A DNA stretch of 64,000 bases from Alphaproteobacteria bacterium (GCA_028277405.1 JANQGH010000026.1:1-64000); one strand, 5' to 3'. Shown: positions 36,728-46,778, numbered from the stretch's first letter. Notes: generated by a model from the sequence alone, not told the origin. Translations and numbers: made by a program.

Positions 36728-38203
36728 CTAGGGATTGTTGGGGGCATGGCGTTCGGCTCGATGGCCTCGGCTGATCAGCCAATAGATCACGCAGGCGAGA
36801 AAAGCACCGATCAGCCAACCGAAGCCGAGCAGGAATTCCAGCGCCGGCAGCCAGACGGTGAGGACGGCGAACACCGTCGGGATGACAAACGCCACCAATG
36901 CCCGTCGGTTCCAGCCCTTGGTGTAATAGTAGGCACTGTCGGCATCGGAGCGAAAGATCGCGTCGATATCCAGCCGTTGCCGTCTGATGACGTAATAGTC
37001 GGCGATAAGGATGCCGTAGGCCGGGGCGAGCACGGCGCCAAGTGTGTTCACGAACTTGGGCACGCCAAACTCGCTGATCACCGACACCCAGAGGGCAGAG
37101 ACGACAAACGCGGCCAGGGCCGCAAGCAGCCCGCCGAACCGAAAACTGATCCTGCTGGGGATCAGGTTCGAAAGATCGTTGGCCGGTGCGATGAAGTTGG
37201 CCACCACATTGATGCCGATCGTGGCGATGAAGAAGGTCAGAGTCGCCACGATGGTCAGCGTCAGATTGTCGACCTGGCCGATGATCGCGGTTGGATCGGT
37301 CAGCCTTTCGCCAAAAACGGCCGCCACGCCACTCATCGTCAGCAGGACGAGCAGGGAAAAGAACGCCATGTTCAGCGGCAGGCCCAACAGGTTCCCTATC
37401 CTCATGTCCCGCTCGGATCGGACATAGCGTGAAAAGTCGCAATAGTTGAGGATGACGGGCGCGTAGGCAGCGATCTGGGTCCCGACGATGGCCATAAAGG
37501 CGGCGAAGGTGCCGCCTGGAAACGAATGATCGCCGCGCATGATCGAGCCGGTTTCGCGCAGCAGGTTGTCGCCGGATCTGATCCAAAGGATCGCAAGCAA
37601 GACGATCATCACGGCGTAGACGGCGGGCGCCGCCCAATTCAGGAAGCGCCTGATGGCCTTGATACCGCGCCAGAACAGGGCGACCTGGGTGGCACTGACG
37701 ATCACGAGGGCCAGCCAATGGGCCGCGTCCAAGGCCAGAAACCGCCAGTCCGGGCCGGGCCCGAACAGCGAGCGGATCAACAGGGCGACGGCGTTCGACG
37801 CCACATAGGTCTGGGCGCCGTACCAGAAGACCGCGACGACGCCCCGCATCAGGGCGGGAAGGTTGGCGCCGAACACGCCCATGCCGGCCCGTGCCATCAC
37901 CGGATAGGGGACCCCGTACTTGATGCCCGGCCGGCCCGAGATGTTGATCAACACCATGATCACGAACCCGGACACCACGATGGCAGCAAAGACGGTCCAG
38001 CCATCAAGCCCGAACGACAGAAACAGCGTGCCGGCTACCGTGTAGGCGAACAGGCTCTGCGAAAAGTTTGCCCAGACACTGAAGATTTCGAACCAGCCCC
38101 AGGTCTGATGCCGGTGCTGAATCGGCGCTAGGTCCGCGTTGAACAGCTTTGGGTCGGCTATAATCGAGCTGACATTGCGTTGACCTCGCTGCTCAGCGAT
38201 CAA
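36728..38203 (-). CDS. NCS1-family permease (cytosine/allantoin/hydantoin type)
   Basis: A membrane protein of about 491 residues with twelve helices. Family motifs: NADLAPIQHRHQTWGWFEIFSVWAN at the N terminus, IKYGVPYPVMARAGMGVFGANLP, FWYGAQTY and NYCDFSRY. NCS1 carriers bring in nucleobases, allantoin, hydantoin, thiamine or pyridoxine with a cation. No ATG precedes the conserved part; a TTG at 38203 with GGAG eight bases upstream is the best start, while the longer open frame is not family-like. RidA and the symporter fusion follow on the same strand. The substrate cannot be set from sequence. Confidence 0.9.
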   Translation of the reverse strand: MIAEQRGQRNVSSIIADPKLFNADLAPIQHRHQTWGWFEIFSVWANFSQSLFAYTVAGTLFLSFGLDGWTVFAAIVVSGFVIMVLINISGRPGIKYGVPYPVMARAGMGVFGANLPALMRGVVAVFWYGAQTYVASNAVALLIRSLFGPGPDWRFLALDAAHWLALVIVSATQVALFWRGIKAIRRFLNWAAPAVYAVMIVLLAILWIRSGDNLLRETGSIMRGDHSFPGGTFAAFMAIVGTQIAAYAPVILNYCDFSRYVRSERDMRIGNLLGLPLNMAFFSLLVLLTMSGVAAVFGERLTDPTAIIGQVDNLTLTIVATLTFFIATIGINVVANFIAPANDLSNLIPSRISFRFGGLLAALAAFVVSALWVSVISEFGVPKFVNTLGAVLAPAYGILIADYYVIRRQRLDIDAIFRSDADSAYYYTKGWNRRALVAFVIPTVFAVLTVWLPALEFLLGFGWLIGAFLACVIYWLISRGHRAERHAPNNP

Positions 38204-38376
38204 TGGGGTTTCTCCGCATCTGAAGCGCGCGGGCGGTGCCGGCGAGCCCGCTGTCCGAGATCTCGATCTCGCGGGTTGGCAAGGTAGCCGCTGGTGATGT
38301 TCGATGTCCAAGATCGAAGCTGGCTCGGTGCGGTCTGACTGGCCGCGAGACCAGGCCAATGAGAAGGATGCGCGCG

Positions 38377-38817
38377 ATGGACCCTGTCGGAGGCGGATGT
38401 CTGTGCCGCCGGATTCGCTACGAATATCGCGGCGAAGTAGGGCCGGCGGCCTACTGCCATTGCGAGGACTGTCGACGCTGCACCGGCGGTGCCTTCAATG
38501 TCGGTGTCAGGTTGGAGGCGGCAGGCTTTCGCGTGCTTCTCGGCGAGCCAAAAGCCTTCACCAAGACGGCCGACAGCGGCCACAGCCTGACTCGGCATTT
38601 CTGCACCGACTGCGGATCGCCGATCTACACCTCATCGCCGAGACATCCGACCTTCGTCTATGTCAAGGCCGGAAGTCTCGACGACCCGACGATCGTTAAG
38701 CCTGTCTATCAAAGCTGGACATCGTCAGCAGTCACCTGGGCCTTTATCCCAAGCGGATTGAGCGGCTACGAAAAGGGACGGGGCAACCAGGGGCTTGAAA
38801 GCGGCGGAAACCCATGA
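38377..38817 (+). CDS. GFA-family (Mss4-fold) zinc-binding protein
   Basis: A 146-residue protein from an ATG at 38377 preceded by AGAAGGA; two in-frame ATGs lie just upstream (38359, 38368). Cysteines GGCLCRRIRY, YCHCEDCRRCTGGAF and FCTDCGSPIY make the two zinc sites of the GFA fold. The family is named after a proposed glutathione-dependent formaldehyde-activating enzyme, but that activity is doubted and most members have no assigned role. It stands between the divergent NCS1 permease and the rpsD promoter. Confidence 0.85.
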   Translation: MDPVGGGCLCRRIRYEYRGEVGPAAYCHCEDCRRCTGGAFNVGVRLEAAGFRVLLGEPKAFTKTADSGHSLTRHFCTDCGSPIYTSSPRHPTFVYVKAGSLDDPTIVKPVYQSWTSSAVTWAFIPSGLSGYEKGRGNQGLESGGNP

Positions 38818-38847
38818 AGGCGCAATGCGAGCCCCCCGCCAGTTGAC

Positions 38848-38875
38848 TTGACATTCGGGCGCCAGGGGGTATGGT
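38848..38875 (+). promoter_or_regulatory. Strong sigma-70 promoter of rpsD
   Basis: A consensus TTGACA (38848-38853) and TATGGT (38870-38875) separated by 16 bases. The start of transcription would lie near 38882, leaving a leader of about 125 bases before the rpsD ATG, long enough for S4 autoregulation of the kind known in other bacteria, though no pseudoknot was verified. Confidence 0.7.
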
Positions 38876-39008
38876 CCGCGCCGCTTTCCGAGAACGCGGG
38901 TCCGGTGCAGCGCCCAAACGGGTGTCTGAAGCCGTCGCCCCGTCCCGACCGGGACCTATCGGAACAAGACGAAACGCAACTGAAGCATCAGAGAAGGAGC
39001 CCGCAGCC

Positions 39009-39623
39009 ATGGGCAAGCGTCTTAGTTCGAAGTACAAGATTGATCGCCGGTTGGGCGTCAATCTGTGGGGGCGGCCCAAGAGCCCCATCAACCGCCGGCA
39101 ATATGGCCCCGGTGAGCACGGCCAGCGCCGCCGCAAGCCGACCGATTTCGGCACCCAGCTGATGGCCAAGCAGAAGCTGAAGGGCTACTACGGCAATATC
39201 GGCGAGAAGCAGTTTCGCAAGTATTACGCCGAGGCCGTGCGCCGCAAGGGCGACACCGGCGAGAACCTGATCGGCATTCTGGAAAGCCGTTTGGACGCCG
39301 CGGTTTATCGCATGAAGTTCTGCCCGACGGTCTTCGCCGCGCGGCAACTGGTCAACCACGGCCATGTCCGGGTCAACGGCAAGCGCGTTAACATTCCTTC
39401 CTACATGGTCAAGGAAGGCGACCTGATCGAACTGAAGGAAAAGTCGCGCGAACTGCCGGTTGTGCTGGAGGGTGTCCAGTCGGTCGAACGTGACGTGCCG
39501 GACTATTTCGAGGTCGATCACAACAAGATGCAGGGCCGGCTGATCCGCGTTCCGGAACTGGCCGACGTGCCTTATCCGGTGCCGATGGAACCGAACCTGG
39601 TGATCGAGTTCTATTCGCGCTAA
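39009..39623 (+). CDS. rpsD: 30S ribosomal protein S4
   Basis: A 204-residue protein that nucleates 16S rRNA folding in the small subunit. The N-terminal part is basic ([22 protein letters not shown]), and the S4 RNA-binding domain follows ([37 protein letters not shown]). It lacks the zinc-binding Cys set of some S4 forms. GAAGGAG precedes the ATG at 39009; the open frame upstream covers the leader and promoter. It is a single-gene unit outside the alpha operon, as is common in alphaproteobacteria, with its own promoter and a strong terminator. Confidence 0.97.
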   Translation: MGKRLSSKYKIDRRLGVNLWGRPKSPINRRQYGPGEHGQRRRKPTDFGTQLMAKQKLKGYYGNIGEKQFRKYYAEAVRRKGDTGENLIGILESRLDAAVYRMKFCPTVFAARQLVNHGHVRVNGKRVNIPSYMVKEGDLIELKEKSRELPVVLEGVQSVERDVPDYFEVDHNKMQGRLIRVPELADVPYPVPMEPNLVIEFYSR

Positions 39624-39647
39624 CCCGCGCCAATCGGATCTCTATAC

Positions 39648-39687
39648 GAAGCCACCCGCCAGCCAGGCCGGGTGGCTTCTCGCTTTT
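39648..39687 (+). terminator. Rho-independent terminator of rpsD
   Basis: An 11-bp perfect stem GAAGCCACCCG/CGGGTGGCTTC (39648-39658 with 39669-39679) around a 10-base loop, followed by TCGCTTTTT. It begins 25 bases after the rpsD stop. The convergent GNAT gene ends just beyond it, but the minus strand has no T run. Confidence 0.93.
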
Positions 39688-39701
39688 TGGGTCGGCGGTT
39701 G

Positions 39702-40217
39702 TTACGGCGGCGCTTGGATGCGGCGCTGCCACCAGCCGACATCGTGCCAGTGGCCGAACTTGAAGCCGACCTCGCGATAGATGCCGACCGGTTGGAACCC
39801 CATGCCCTCATGCAGCTTCACGCTGGCTTCGTTGGGCAAGGTGATGCCGGCCATGGCCATGTGAAAGCCACGCTCGGCCAGGGTCTCGAAAAGCGCGCGA
39901 TAGAGCCGCTTGCCGACGCCGGCACCGCGAGCACTTTCGGCCACATAGGCCGACACGTTGACCGACCAGCGGTAAGCCGCGCGCTCCATATGCTGCGCGG
40001 CATACGCGTAGCCGATGACGCGCTTGTCTTGCTCGGCGACCAGATAGGGATAGCGCTCAAGAACATGCGCGATGCGCCCGGCCATGTCGTCGGCAGCTGG
40101 CGGTACCTCTTCGAACGAAATGGCCGTCTGTTCCACGATGGGGCGGTAGATGGCCGCGACCGCGGCACCATCGCCCGGGGTGGCTTGCCGTAAGGAGATA
40201 TCGCCTACGGCGGTCAT
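39702..40217 (-). CDS. GNAT acetyltransferase, phosphinothricin/methionine-sulfoximine acetyltransferase-like
   Basis: A 171-residue GNAT enzyme: LRQATPGDGAAVAAIY at the N terminus, AYAAQHMERAAYRWSVNVSAYVAESARGAGVGKRL including the acetyl-CoA loop, and the C-terminal GFQPVGIYREVGFKFGHWHDVGWWQ, which is diagnostic for the Pat/Bar/MddA group. These acetylate phosphinothricin or methionine sulfone/sulfoximine. Its ATG overlaps the rarD stop (ATGA), so it is translationally coupled to the transporter upstream. Confidence 0.87.
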   Translation of the reverse strand: MTAVGDISLRQATPGDGAAVAAIYRPIVEQTAISFEEVPPAADDMAGRIAHVLERYPYLVAEQDKRVIGYAYAAQHMERAAYRWSVNVSAYVAESARGAGVGKRLYRALFETLAERGFHMAMAGITLPNEASVKLHEGMGFQPVGIYREVGFKFGHWHDVGWWQRRIQAPP

Positions 40218-41179
40218 TGGGCCACCGGCGTGGTCTGTGCCTGGCTGTCGCGGCGGTAGGCATGAACCGCATCGGTGCTGAAGATCACCAGAGCCAGCCA
40301 GATGAAGCCGAAGGTGACGAAGATCTGCGGGTCGAAGGTCTCGCGCAGGACCAGGGTCGCAATCGCGAACTGCAGCGTCGGCGCCAGGTATTGCAGAAGG
40401 CCGATGGTGGTGTAAGGCAGCCGCTGGGCGCCCGTGACGAACAGCACCAGCGGCACGCCCGTCGCGATGCCGGAGCATACCAACAGCAGGCTGATCACCC
40501 AGCCACCGCCGCCGATGGACGCCGGGCCAAAATCCCCAAGACCCGCCGCCGTCAGCCAGATGAGGAATGTCAGGGCGAGGGGAAGCATCAAAAGGGTCTC
40601 GACGAACAAGCCGACCAGCGGGTCGATACGGACCGTCTTGCGGATCATGCCGTAAATGGCGAACGTGATCGCCAGCCAGAGGCCGACCCACGGCACCGTG
40701 CCAAGGACCGCCAGTTGATAGCCGACGCCGATCAAGGCGAGAAGCACGGCCACCGTCTGCCAGCGCCGCAGGCGTTCGCGCAAAAACACCACGCCAAGCG
40801 CGACATTCACCAGCGGATTGATGAAGTAGCCGAGACTGACCTCGTAGAGCCGGCCATGCTCGATGGCCCAGACGAAGATCGTCCAGTTCACCGAGATGAT
40901 CAGCGTCGTGCAGGTCAGGACGAGGACGAAGCGTCGGTTGCGGAGCACCGGCATGATGTGATTGAGACGCCCCAGAAGGGCCATCAGCAACACCATCAAC
41001 AGGACCGTCCAGACGATCCTGTGGGCGACGACCTGCCATGGCCCGACATGGGCCACCGCATGGAAGTAAAGCGGCGATATGCCCCAAAACACGAACGCGC
41101 CAAGCGCCGCTGAGACGCCGACAAGCGTTTCGTGTCGAGCATCCGCCGACGCCGCGACGGTGTTTATGGATTGCGCCAT
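40214..41179 (-). CDS. rarD: RarD-type EamA-family transporter
   Basis: A 321-residue inner-membrane protein with ten helices in two EamA repeats. GVSAALGAFVFWGISPLYFHAVAHVGPWQVVAHRI at the start and FINPLVNVALGVVFLRERLRRWQ are typical of RarD, whose name comes from chloramphenicol sensitivity; the substrate is not settled. The stop overlaps the following GNAT ATG by 4 bases. Confidence 0.9.
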   Translation of the reverse strand: MAQSINTVAASADARHETLVGVSAALGAFVFWGISPLYFHAVAHVGPWQVVAHRIVWTVLLMVLLMALLGRLNHIMPVLRNRRFVLVLTCTTLIISVNWTIFVWAIEHGRLYEVSLGYFINPLVNVALGVVFLRERLRRWQTVAVLLALIGVGYQLAVLGTVPWVGLWLAITFAIYGMIRKTVRIDPLVGLFVETLLMLPLALTFLIWLTAAGLGDFGPASIGGGGWVISLLLVCSGIATGVPLVLFVTGAQRLPYTTIGLLQYLAPTLQFAIATLVLRETFDPQIFVTFGFIWLALVIFSTDAVHAYRRDSQAQTTPVAQ

Positions 41180-41268
41180 GGTTGGCCAAGCCTAGAGGCC
41201 GGCGCCAACCCACAGCAATCGATCTGGTTGCATGGCGGCGTTGCGAGCCGCCCGGTGCTAAATCCGGC

Positions 41269-41616
41269 TCAGGCGTCCTGCGTTGCCGGCTGCAGGTTGA
41301 TGCCCCGCGTGCTCAGCAGTTCGGACAGTTCGCCGGTCTGGAACATCTCGCGCACGATGTCGCAGCCGCCGACGAACTCGCCCTTCACGTAGAGCTGAGG
41401 CACGGTCGGCCAGTCGGAAAAGTCCTTGACGCCCTGGCGCAGGGACGGGTCGACCAGCACGTCGATCCCTTTGAACGGAACGCCCAAATGGGTCAAGACC
41501 TGAACGACCGCGGCTGAAAAGCCGCACTGCGGAAACACGGGCGTGCCCTTCATGTAGAGCACCACATCGTTTTGGCCGATGTCGCCGCGAATACGTTCGA
41601 AAACCGGATTGTCCAT
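41269..41616 (-). CDS. grxD: Monothiol glutaredoxin (Grx4/GrxD type)
   Basis: A 115-residue protein with the monothiol active site CGFS at 31-34, YMKGTP upstream, WPTVPQLYVKGEFVGGCDI and the glutathione-binding TVP motif. Such proteins hold a [2Fe-2S] cluster between two subunits with glutathione and pass clusters on, often with BolA partners. The bolA-family gene lies 28 bases upstream on the same strand, which fits this role. Confidence 0.95.
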   Translation of the reverse strand: MDNPVFERIRGDIGQNDVVLYMKGTPVFPQCGFSAAVVQVLTHLGVPFKGIDVLVDPSLRQGVKDFSDWPTVPQLYVKGEFVGGCDIVREMFQTGELSELLSTRGINLQPATQDA

Positions 41617-41644
41617 GCCGGGGATCCCTTCAGGAGACTGTGAT

Positions 41645-41881
41645 TTAGCTGGTCGGGGTCGCGGTCTGCAACGCTAACGCGTGCAACTCGCCGCCCATCC
41701 GGCCCTGCAGGGCCTGATAGACCATCTGATGCTGCTGTACCCGCGACTTGCCCTCGAAAGCGGCGCTGGTGACATGGGCGGCGTAATGGTCGCCATCGCC
41801 GCGCAGATCCTCGATCTGCACGTCGGCGTCGGGGATGCCTTCCTTGATCAATCGCACGATCTCAGTCGGATCCATCGGCAT
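41645..41881 (-). CDS. BolA/IbaG-family protein
   Basis: A 78-residue protein with the BolA fold: IVRLIKEGIPDADVQIEDLRGDGDHYAAHVTS and KSRVQQHQMVYQALQGRMGGELHALALQT, including the conserved C-terminal His used to bind a cluster with monothiol glutaredoxins. The sequence is of the short IbaG-like type. It is followed by grxD, and its gene lies 46 bases downstream of purL, so the whole group may be one long transcript. Confidence 0.92.
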   Translation of the reverse strand: MPMDPTEIVRLIKEGIPDADVQIEDLRGDGDHYAAHVTSAAFEGKSRVQQHQMVYQALQGRMGGELHALALQTATPTS

Positions 41882-41926
41882 GTCGTCAGCCCCTTTTGAG
41901 TTCTTATCGCCTGCTACGCTCGTGCG

Positions 41927-44140
41927 TCAGCGGGCCCGCGCCATCAGTTCGGGAAGGAACGATTCGTGGGCCGCCCGCAACGTGTCCAAAGATATGGCGT
42001 TCGCGCCATTTAGTGTCAACGCATCGCCACCCGTGCGACCGACCGCGCGGCACGGCACGCCGGCCGCCTCCGCACGGGCCTCGACCTCGCCGGGCTCGGT
42101 AGTCGAGACCAGATAGCGGGCCTGGTCCTCGCCGAACAGCCAGGCCTGGAGCGGCAGATCGTCCGGCACCTCAAGGTCGGCGCCGATCTGGCCCGCGATC
42201 GCCATCTCGGCCAGGGCGACATAGAGGCCGCCATCGGACAGGTCGTGGACGGCGCTGACCAGGCCCCGGATGATCAGCCGGCGAACCAGGTTGCCGTTGC
42301 GTCGCTCGCTGGCGGGCGAGACCGGCGGCGGCCGATGCCGCTCCTCGCCGAAAAGCTGCTGAAGATAGATCGAGCAGCCGAGATGGCCGTTGGTCTCACC
42401 GATCAGCATCAACGTCTCGCCGGCCCGTTTCAGGCGCGGGGTCATGTGCTGGCCGATATCGTCGATCAGGCCGACACCGCCGATTGCCGGGGTCGGCAAA
42501 ATGGCCTCGCCATCGGTTTCGTTGTACAGTGAGACGTTGCCGGAAACGACAGGAAAATCAAGAACTTGACAGGCGTTCTTCATGCCTTGTATGGCGCCCA
42601 CAAACTGGCCCATGATGGCCGGCTTTTCCGGGTTGCCGAAGTTCATGTTGTCGGTGATCGCCAGGGGCTTGGCGCCGGCGGCCGTCAGATTGCGCCAGGC
42701 CTCCGCCACTGCCTGGGCGCCCCCACGTTCCGGATCGGCCCGGCAATAGCGCGGCGTACAGTCGGTGGTCATGGCCAGCGCCCTCGACGTGCCATGGATG
42801 CGCACGACGGCCGCGTCGCCGCCTTCGTCCAGGCCCGGGCCAGCGGCCGTGTCGGCCATGACCTGGCTGTCATACTGCTCATAGATCCAGGCTTTGGAGG
42901 CCAGGTCCGGGCTGGCCAGCAATCGTTCCAGCACACGCTCTGCCGCATCGGGCAGGGGGAAATCGGCCGCGTCGGCTTCGGACGCTGTCGGCGTCGATGT
43001 CCAGGGCCGGTCATAGTTCGGCGCCTGATCGACCAGCGGGCCGACACGGATGTCCGCCACGACCGCACCGTCCTTGCGCAACACCAGATGTCCGCTGTCC
43101 GTCACCTGCCCGATAACGGCGAAATCCAACTCCCACTTCTCGAAGATCGCACGTGCGGCGTCCTCGCGGCCGGGGCGCAGCACCATCAGCATGCGTTCCT
43201 GGCTTTCCGACAGCATGATTTCGTAGGCGCTCATGCCCGTCTCGCGGCAGGGCACATGATCAAGGTCGAGTTCGATGCCGCAGCCGCCCTTGTCGGCCAT
43301 CTCGACCGACGACGAGGTCAGGCCAGCCGCGCCCATATCCTGGATCGCGATGATGGCGTCGGTCGCCATCAGTTCCAGGCAGGCCTCGATCAACAGCTTC
43401 TCGGTGAACGGGTCGCCGACCTGAACCGTCGGGCGTTTTTCCTCCGACCCCTCGCCGAACTCGGCCGACGCCATGGTCGCGCCGTGAATGCCGTCGCGCC
43501 CGGTCTTTGAGCCGACATAGACCACCGGATTGCCGGGGCCGGCCGCCGCCGAATAGAAGATGCGGTCCGCGGCCGCCAGCCCGACCGTCATGGCGTTAAC
43601 GAGGATGTTGCCGTTGTAGGCCGGATGGAAATTGGTCTCGCCGCCCACTGTCGGCACGCCGACGCAGTTGCCGTAGCCGCCGATGCCGGCCACCACGCCG
43701 GCGACCAGATGTCGCGTCTTGGGGTGATCGGGCGCACCGAAGCGCAGCGCATTCAAATTGGCGATCGGGCGCGCGCCCATGGTGAAGACATCGCGCAGGA
43801 TGCCGCCAACCCCTGTCGCCGCGCCCTGATAGGGCTCGATAAAGCTGGGGTGGTTGTGGCTTTCCATCTTGAAGATGGCGGCCAGCCCGTCGCCGATATC
43901 GATCACCCCGGCATTCTCACCCGGTCCCTGGATCACCCAGGGGGCCTCGGTCGGCAGTTGCTTCAGCCAACGGCGCGACGATTTGTAGGAGCAGTGCTCC
44001 GACCACATGACCGAGAAGATGCCGAGCTCTGTCAGGTTCGGCGGCCGGTTCAACAGTTTCAGGATCAGGGCGTACTCGTCCGACGTCAGGCCGTGCTCGA
44101 CCGCCATGTCCGGCGTGACCTCACCCATCGCAACCGTCAT
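41927..44140 (-). CDS. purL: Phosphoribosylformylglycinamidine synthase, small-type PurL
   Basis: A 737-residue synthetase subunit for the fourth purine step (FGAR to FGAM). It is the PurL form that needs separate PurQ and Pur[15 protein letters not shown] near 45-58, [35 protein letters not shown] and LCNGDG-like C-terminal DLSDGGL are the AIRS/GARS-type motifs. Its start overlaps the purQ stop by 4 bases. Confidence 0.97.
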   Translation of the reverse strand: MTVAMGEVTPDMAVEHGLTSDEYALILKLLNRPPNLTELGIFSVMWSEHCSYKSSRRWLKQLPTEAPWVIQGPGENAGVIDIGDGLAAIFKMESHNHPSFIEPYQGAATGVGGILRDVFTMGARPIANLNALRFGAPDHPKTRHLVAGVVAGIGGYGNCVGVPTVGGETNFHPAYNGNILVNAMTVGLAAADRIFYSAAAGPGNPVVYVGSKTGRDGIHGATMASAEFGEGSEEKRPTVQVGDPFTEKLLIEACLELMATDAIIAIQDMGAAGLTSSSVEMADKGGCGIELDLDHVPCRETGMSAYEIMLSESQERMLMVLRPGREDAARAIFEKWELDFAVIGQVTDSGHLVLRKDGAVVADIRVGPLVDQAPNYDRPWTSTPTASEADAADFPLPDAAERVLERLLASPDLASKAWIYEQYDSQVMADTAAGPGLDEGGDAAVVRIHGTSRALAMTTDCTPRYCRADPERGGAQAVAEAWRNLTAAGAKPLAITDNMNFGNPEKPAIMGQFVGAIQGMKNACQVLDFPVVSGNVSLYNETDGEAILPTPAIGGVGLIDDIGQHMTPRLKRAGETLMLIGETNGHLGCSIYLQQLFGEERHRPPPVSPASERRNGNLVRRLIIRGLVSAVHDLSDGGLYVALAEMAIAGQIGADLEVPDDLPLQAWLFGEDQARYLVSTTEPGEVEARAEAAGVPCRAVGRTGGDALTLNGANAISLDTLRAAHESFLPELMARAR

Positions 44141-44799
44141 GACAGCGCCTGCATCAGGCCGTCGAACAGGGGTCGGCCGTCGGTCGGGCCCAGGGCCGGA
44201 TCGACCGCGCGTTCCGGATGTGGCATCAGGCCCAGAACCGTGCGTTCCGGGTTCACAATGCCGGCAATGTTGCGCTGGCTGCCGTTCGGGTTGTCGACAT
44301 AGCGAAACGCCACCAGACCCTCGCCTTCGAGCCGGTCGAGCGTCTCGTCGTCGGCAAAATAATTGCCGTCATGATGCGCGATCGGCAAACGGATCTGCGT
44401 GTCATCCTCATACGAAGAGGTAAATGAAGATCCCTCTTTTTTTACTTTCAGTTCAATGGCTTTTCCGATGAAGCAGAGTTCTTGATTGCGCATCAAAATG
44501 CCGGGCAAAAGGCCGATTTCGGTCAGGACCTGAAAGCCGTTGCAGATGCCCAGCACTCGGACGCCTCGCTTGGCTGCCTCGGCGACGGCCGGCATGACCG
44601 GCGATTGCGCCGCCACGGCGCCACAGCGCAGATAGTCGCCATAGGAGAACCCGCCGGGGACGCCGATCAGATCGACGTCCGGCAAAGCCGTTTCGCGGTG
44701 CCAGACCATCATGGGCGCTGTGCCGGTCACAAGGGCCAGGGCGGTCGCCAGATCACGATCGCAGTTCGATCCGGGAAAGACGATGACGCAGGATTTCAT
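44137..44799 (-). CDS. purQ: Phosphoribosylformylglycinamidine synthase glutaminase subunit
   Basis: A 220-residue class I glutamine amidotransferase that supplies ammonia to Pur[16 protein letters not shown] and GICNGFQ contain the nucleophile Cys86; the triad His is in [11 protein letters not shown]. The ATG at 44799 is the family start; the frame is open for another 170 codons upstream but there it runs under the alkA-like gene in a different frame. It couples to purL by a 4-base overlap. Confidence 0.96.
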   Translation of the reverse strand: MKSCVIVFPGSNCDRDLATALALVTGTAPMMVWHRETALPDVDLIGVPGGFSYGDYLRCGAVAAQSPVMPAVAEAAKRGVRVLGICNGFQVLTEIGLLPGILMRNQELCFIGKAIELKVKKEGSSFTSSYEDDTQIRLPIAHHDGNYFADDETLDRLEGEGLVAFRYVDNPNGSQRNIAGIVNPERTVLGLMPHPERAVDPALGPTDGRPLFDGLMQALS

Positions 44800-44849
44800 G
44801 AGCGCGGGTGTAGCGGCGGTCTGGCCGCCTTTCAAGAACCGAATGCCGG

Positions 44850-45512
44850 TTACAGCCCCGGTAGCGACTTGTCCTTCTGTTTGGCGACGTAATAGCGCCA
44901 GATCAGGAAGGCGGCCGCGCTGCGGCGGGGGCGCCACGACTCGGCGGCCTCTGCCAATTCGGGGGCCGAGGGCCGCGAGTCGAGGCCCGCGAGCATTTGC
45001 CAGCCGACCATCAAGGCCAGGTCTTTCGCCGGCAGAATGTCGGGCCGGCCCAGTCCGAACAGCAGATAGCATTCGGCCGTCCACGTGCCGACACCCTTCA
45101 GACGCGTCAGGGTCTCGATGGCGTCGGCGTCGTCCATCTCGCCAATCGCATCGAAATCCAAATGCCGGTCGATGACGGCATGGGCGAGCGCGGTGCCGTA
45201 GCGCATTTTCGGGCGGCTGAAGCCACAGGCGCGCATGGTATCGTCCGACAGCGTCAGAAAGCCCGCCGGCGTCACCGGCTGCAGGCAGGCCGAAAGCTTG
45301 CGCCACATCGCTTCCGCCGCGCGGACCGAAACCTGCTGTTCGAGAATCAGCTGCAAGAGGGTCGGGAAGCCCGGCCCGCGCAGGCGAAACGGAAAGGCGT
45401 CGATCAGCGGCAGGGCCGGGGCCAGCCGTGGTTCATCGGCGGCGACCAGGGCGGCAGCCTGTTGCAGATCGTCCGCATGGCGAATCACCTCGCCAGCCAC
45501 GGCCCGCCCCAA
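44850..45512 (-). CDS. AlkA-like DNA-3-methyladenine glycosylase II (HhH-GPD)
   Basis: A 220-residue base-excision enzyme. A helix-hairpin-helix is at [14 protein letters not shown] (138-151), and Asp164 in PAKDLAL is the catalytic acid of the HhH-GPD family. Short AlkA members of this kind remove alkylated bases without the N-terminal domain of E. coli AlkA. The start is uncertain: TTG at 45512 or GTG five codons in; neither has a strong ribosome-binding site. It sits between purS (3 bases upstream) and purQ (50 bases downstream) on the same strand, an odd place for a repair gene. Confidence 0.88.
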   Translation of the reverse strand: MGRAVAGEVIRHADDLQQAAALVAADEPRLAPALPLIDAFPFRLRGPGFPTLLQLILEQQVSVRAAEAMWRKLSACLQPVTPAGFLTLSDDTMRACGFSRPKMRYGTALAHAVIDRHLDFDAIGEMDDADAIETLTRLKGVGTWTAECYLLFGLGRPDILPAKDLALMVGWQMLAGLDSRPSAPELAEAAESWRPRRSAAAFLIWRYYVAKQKDKSLPGL

Positions 45513-45515
45513 ATC

Positions 45516-45758
45516 CTAGGACGCGACCTCGATCGCGTAGCGCTCGATCACCGGGTTGGCCAGCAGCTTGCGGCACATCTCGTCCAGCCGCGCCTTGGCG
45601 GCCTCCGGATCGTTGCCGTCGATCTCCAGCTCGATCAGCTTGCCCTGGCGGACCTCGCCGACCTCGCCGAAGCCGAGGCCATGCAGCGCATTGCCGATGG
45701 CCTTGCCCTGGGGGTCGAGGACGCCGTCCTTCAAGGTGACGTGAACGGTGGCCTTCAA
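45516..45758 (-). CDS. purS: PurS subunit of phosphoribosylformylglycinamidine synthase
   Basis: An 80-residue protein of normal PurS length that bridges PurL and Pur[30 protein letters not shown] and [10 protein letters not shown] are the family pattern. The start is TTG at 45758, whose last two bases are shared with the purC stop (TTGA), so translation is coupled. The open frame extends upstream inside purC, without PurS similarity. Confidence 0.95.
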   Translation of the reverse strand: MKATVHVTLKDGVLDPQGKAIGNALHGLGFGEVGEVRQGKLIELEIDGNDPEAAKARLDEMCRKLLANPVIERYAIEVAS

Positions 45759-46525
45759 GACGCAAAACCCTTTTTCTCGGTCAACTCGATCACCTCGCCA
45801 TCCTCCAGGATACCCAGCCGCCGCGCGACCTCGCGGTAGGCGTTTTCGACATTGCCCAGATCCTGGCGAAACCGGTCCTTGTCCAGCTTCTCGCCGGAAG
45901 TGATGTCCCACAGCCGGCAACTGTCCGGGCTGATCTCGTCGGCCAGGATGATGCGAACATCCCCATGCTCGTTATAGATCCGCCCGAACTCCAGCTTGAA
46001 GTCGACCAGGCGCAAGCCGATGCCGAGGAACAAGCCGGACATGAAGTCGTTGATGCGCAGGCTCAACGACATCATTTCGTCCAGGTCCTGCGGTGCGGCC
46101 CAGTTGAACGCCGTGATGTGCTCTTCGGAAACCAGCGGGTCGCCCAGCTCGTCGGACTTGTAATAGTACTCGATGATCGAGCGGGGCAGGGCGGTGCCTT
46201 CCTCCAGCCCCAGGCGTTTGCAGATGGTGCCGGCGGCGACGTTGCGAACCACCACCTCAACGGGGATGATTTCGACCTCGCGCACCAGCTGCTCGCGCAT
46301 GTTCAAACGGCGGACGAAGTGGGTTGGAATGCCCATGTCGGCCAGCCGCAGCATGACATACTCGGAAATACGGTTGTTCAATGCACCTTTGCCCGAGATC
46401 ACGCCCTTTTTCTTGGCGTTGAACGCGGTTGCATCGTCCTTGAAATACTGCACGATTGTTCCTGGTTCTGGCCCCTCGAACAGGATCTTGGCCTTGCCCT
46501 CATATATGCGGCGGCGCTTGTTCAT
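45755..46525 (-). CDS. purC: Phosphoribosylaminoimidazole-succinocarboxamide synthase (SAICAR synthetase)
   Basis: A 256-residue enzyme from the ATG at 46525, which has AGAAGG nine bases upstream; a TTG three codons further out also fits. [14 protein letters not shown] at the start, [23 protein letters not shown] and [14 protein letters not shown] are SAICAR synthetase motifs for ATP and substrate binding. First gene of purC-purS-(alkA-like)-purQ-purL, with overlaps or very short gaps throughout. Confidence 0.96.
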   Translation of the reverse strand: MNKRRRIYEGKAKILFEGPEPGTIVQYFKDDATAFNAKKKGVISGKGALNNRISEYVMLRLADMGIPTHFVRRLNMREQLVREVEIIPVEVVVRNVAAGTICKRLGLEEGTALPRSIIEYYYKSDELGDPLVSEEHITAFNWAAPQDLDEMMSLSLRINDFMSGLFLGIGLRLVDFKLEFGRIYNEHGDVRIILADEISPDSCRLWDITSGEKLDKDRFRQDLGNVENAYREVARRLGILEDGEVIELTEKKGFAS

Positions 46526-46778
46526 GCGCGGCAACCTTCTGAAATGATCCCGGTCAAAACCCCTGGGGACCCAATGAGTGATAGTATCATTACTTGGTAA
46601 CGCCTCGATTGGGCGGTTGCGCCCTTTAATTGGGCGGACCTGGGCTCATATAGCAAGTGCCGGCTTAAGGCTCAATCGGCGCGTTGATTGTGTTGGTGGA
46701 GCGAAGGGGTTGTCGCTATGTCGGCGACGGCTATAACAGCGGCGGCGTTTGGGCAGACGGGCAACGATTGAGGAACCA
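46526..46778. promoter_or_regulatory. Divergent control region of purC and the zeta-subunit gene
   Basis: About 250 bases. Toward plus, TTGTCG (46710-46715) and TATAAC (46732-46737) with 16 bases between make a fair promoter for the gene at 46779. On the purC side an imperfect dyad, AGTGATAGTATCATT near 46573-46588, could be an operator or promoter element; no known purine regulator site was recognised. Confidence 0.5.
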
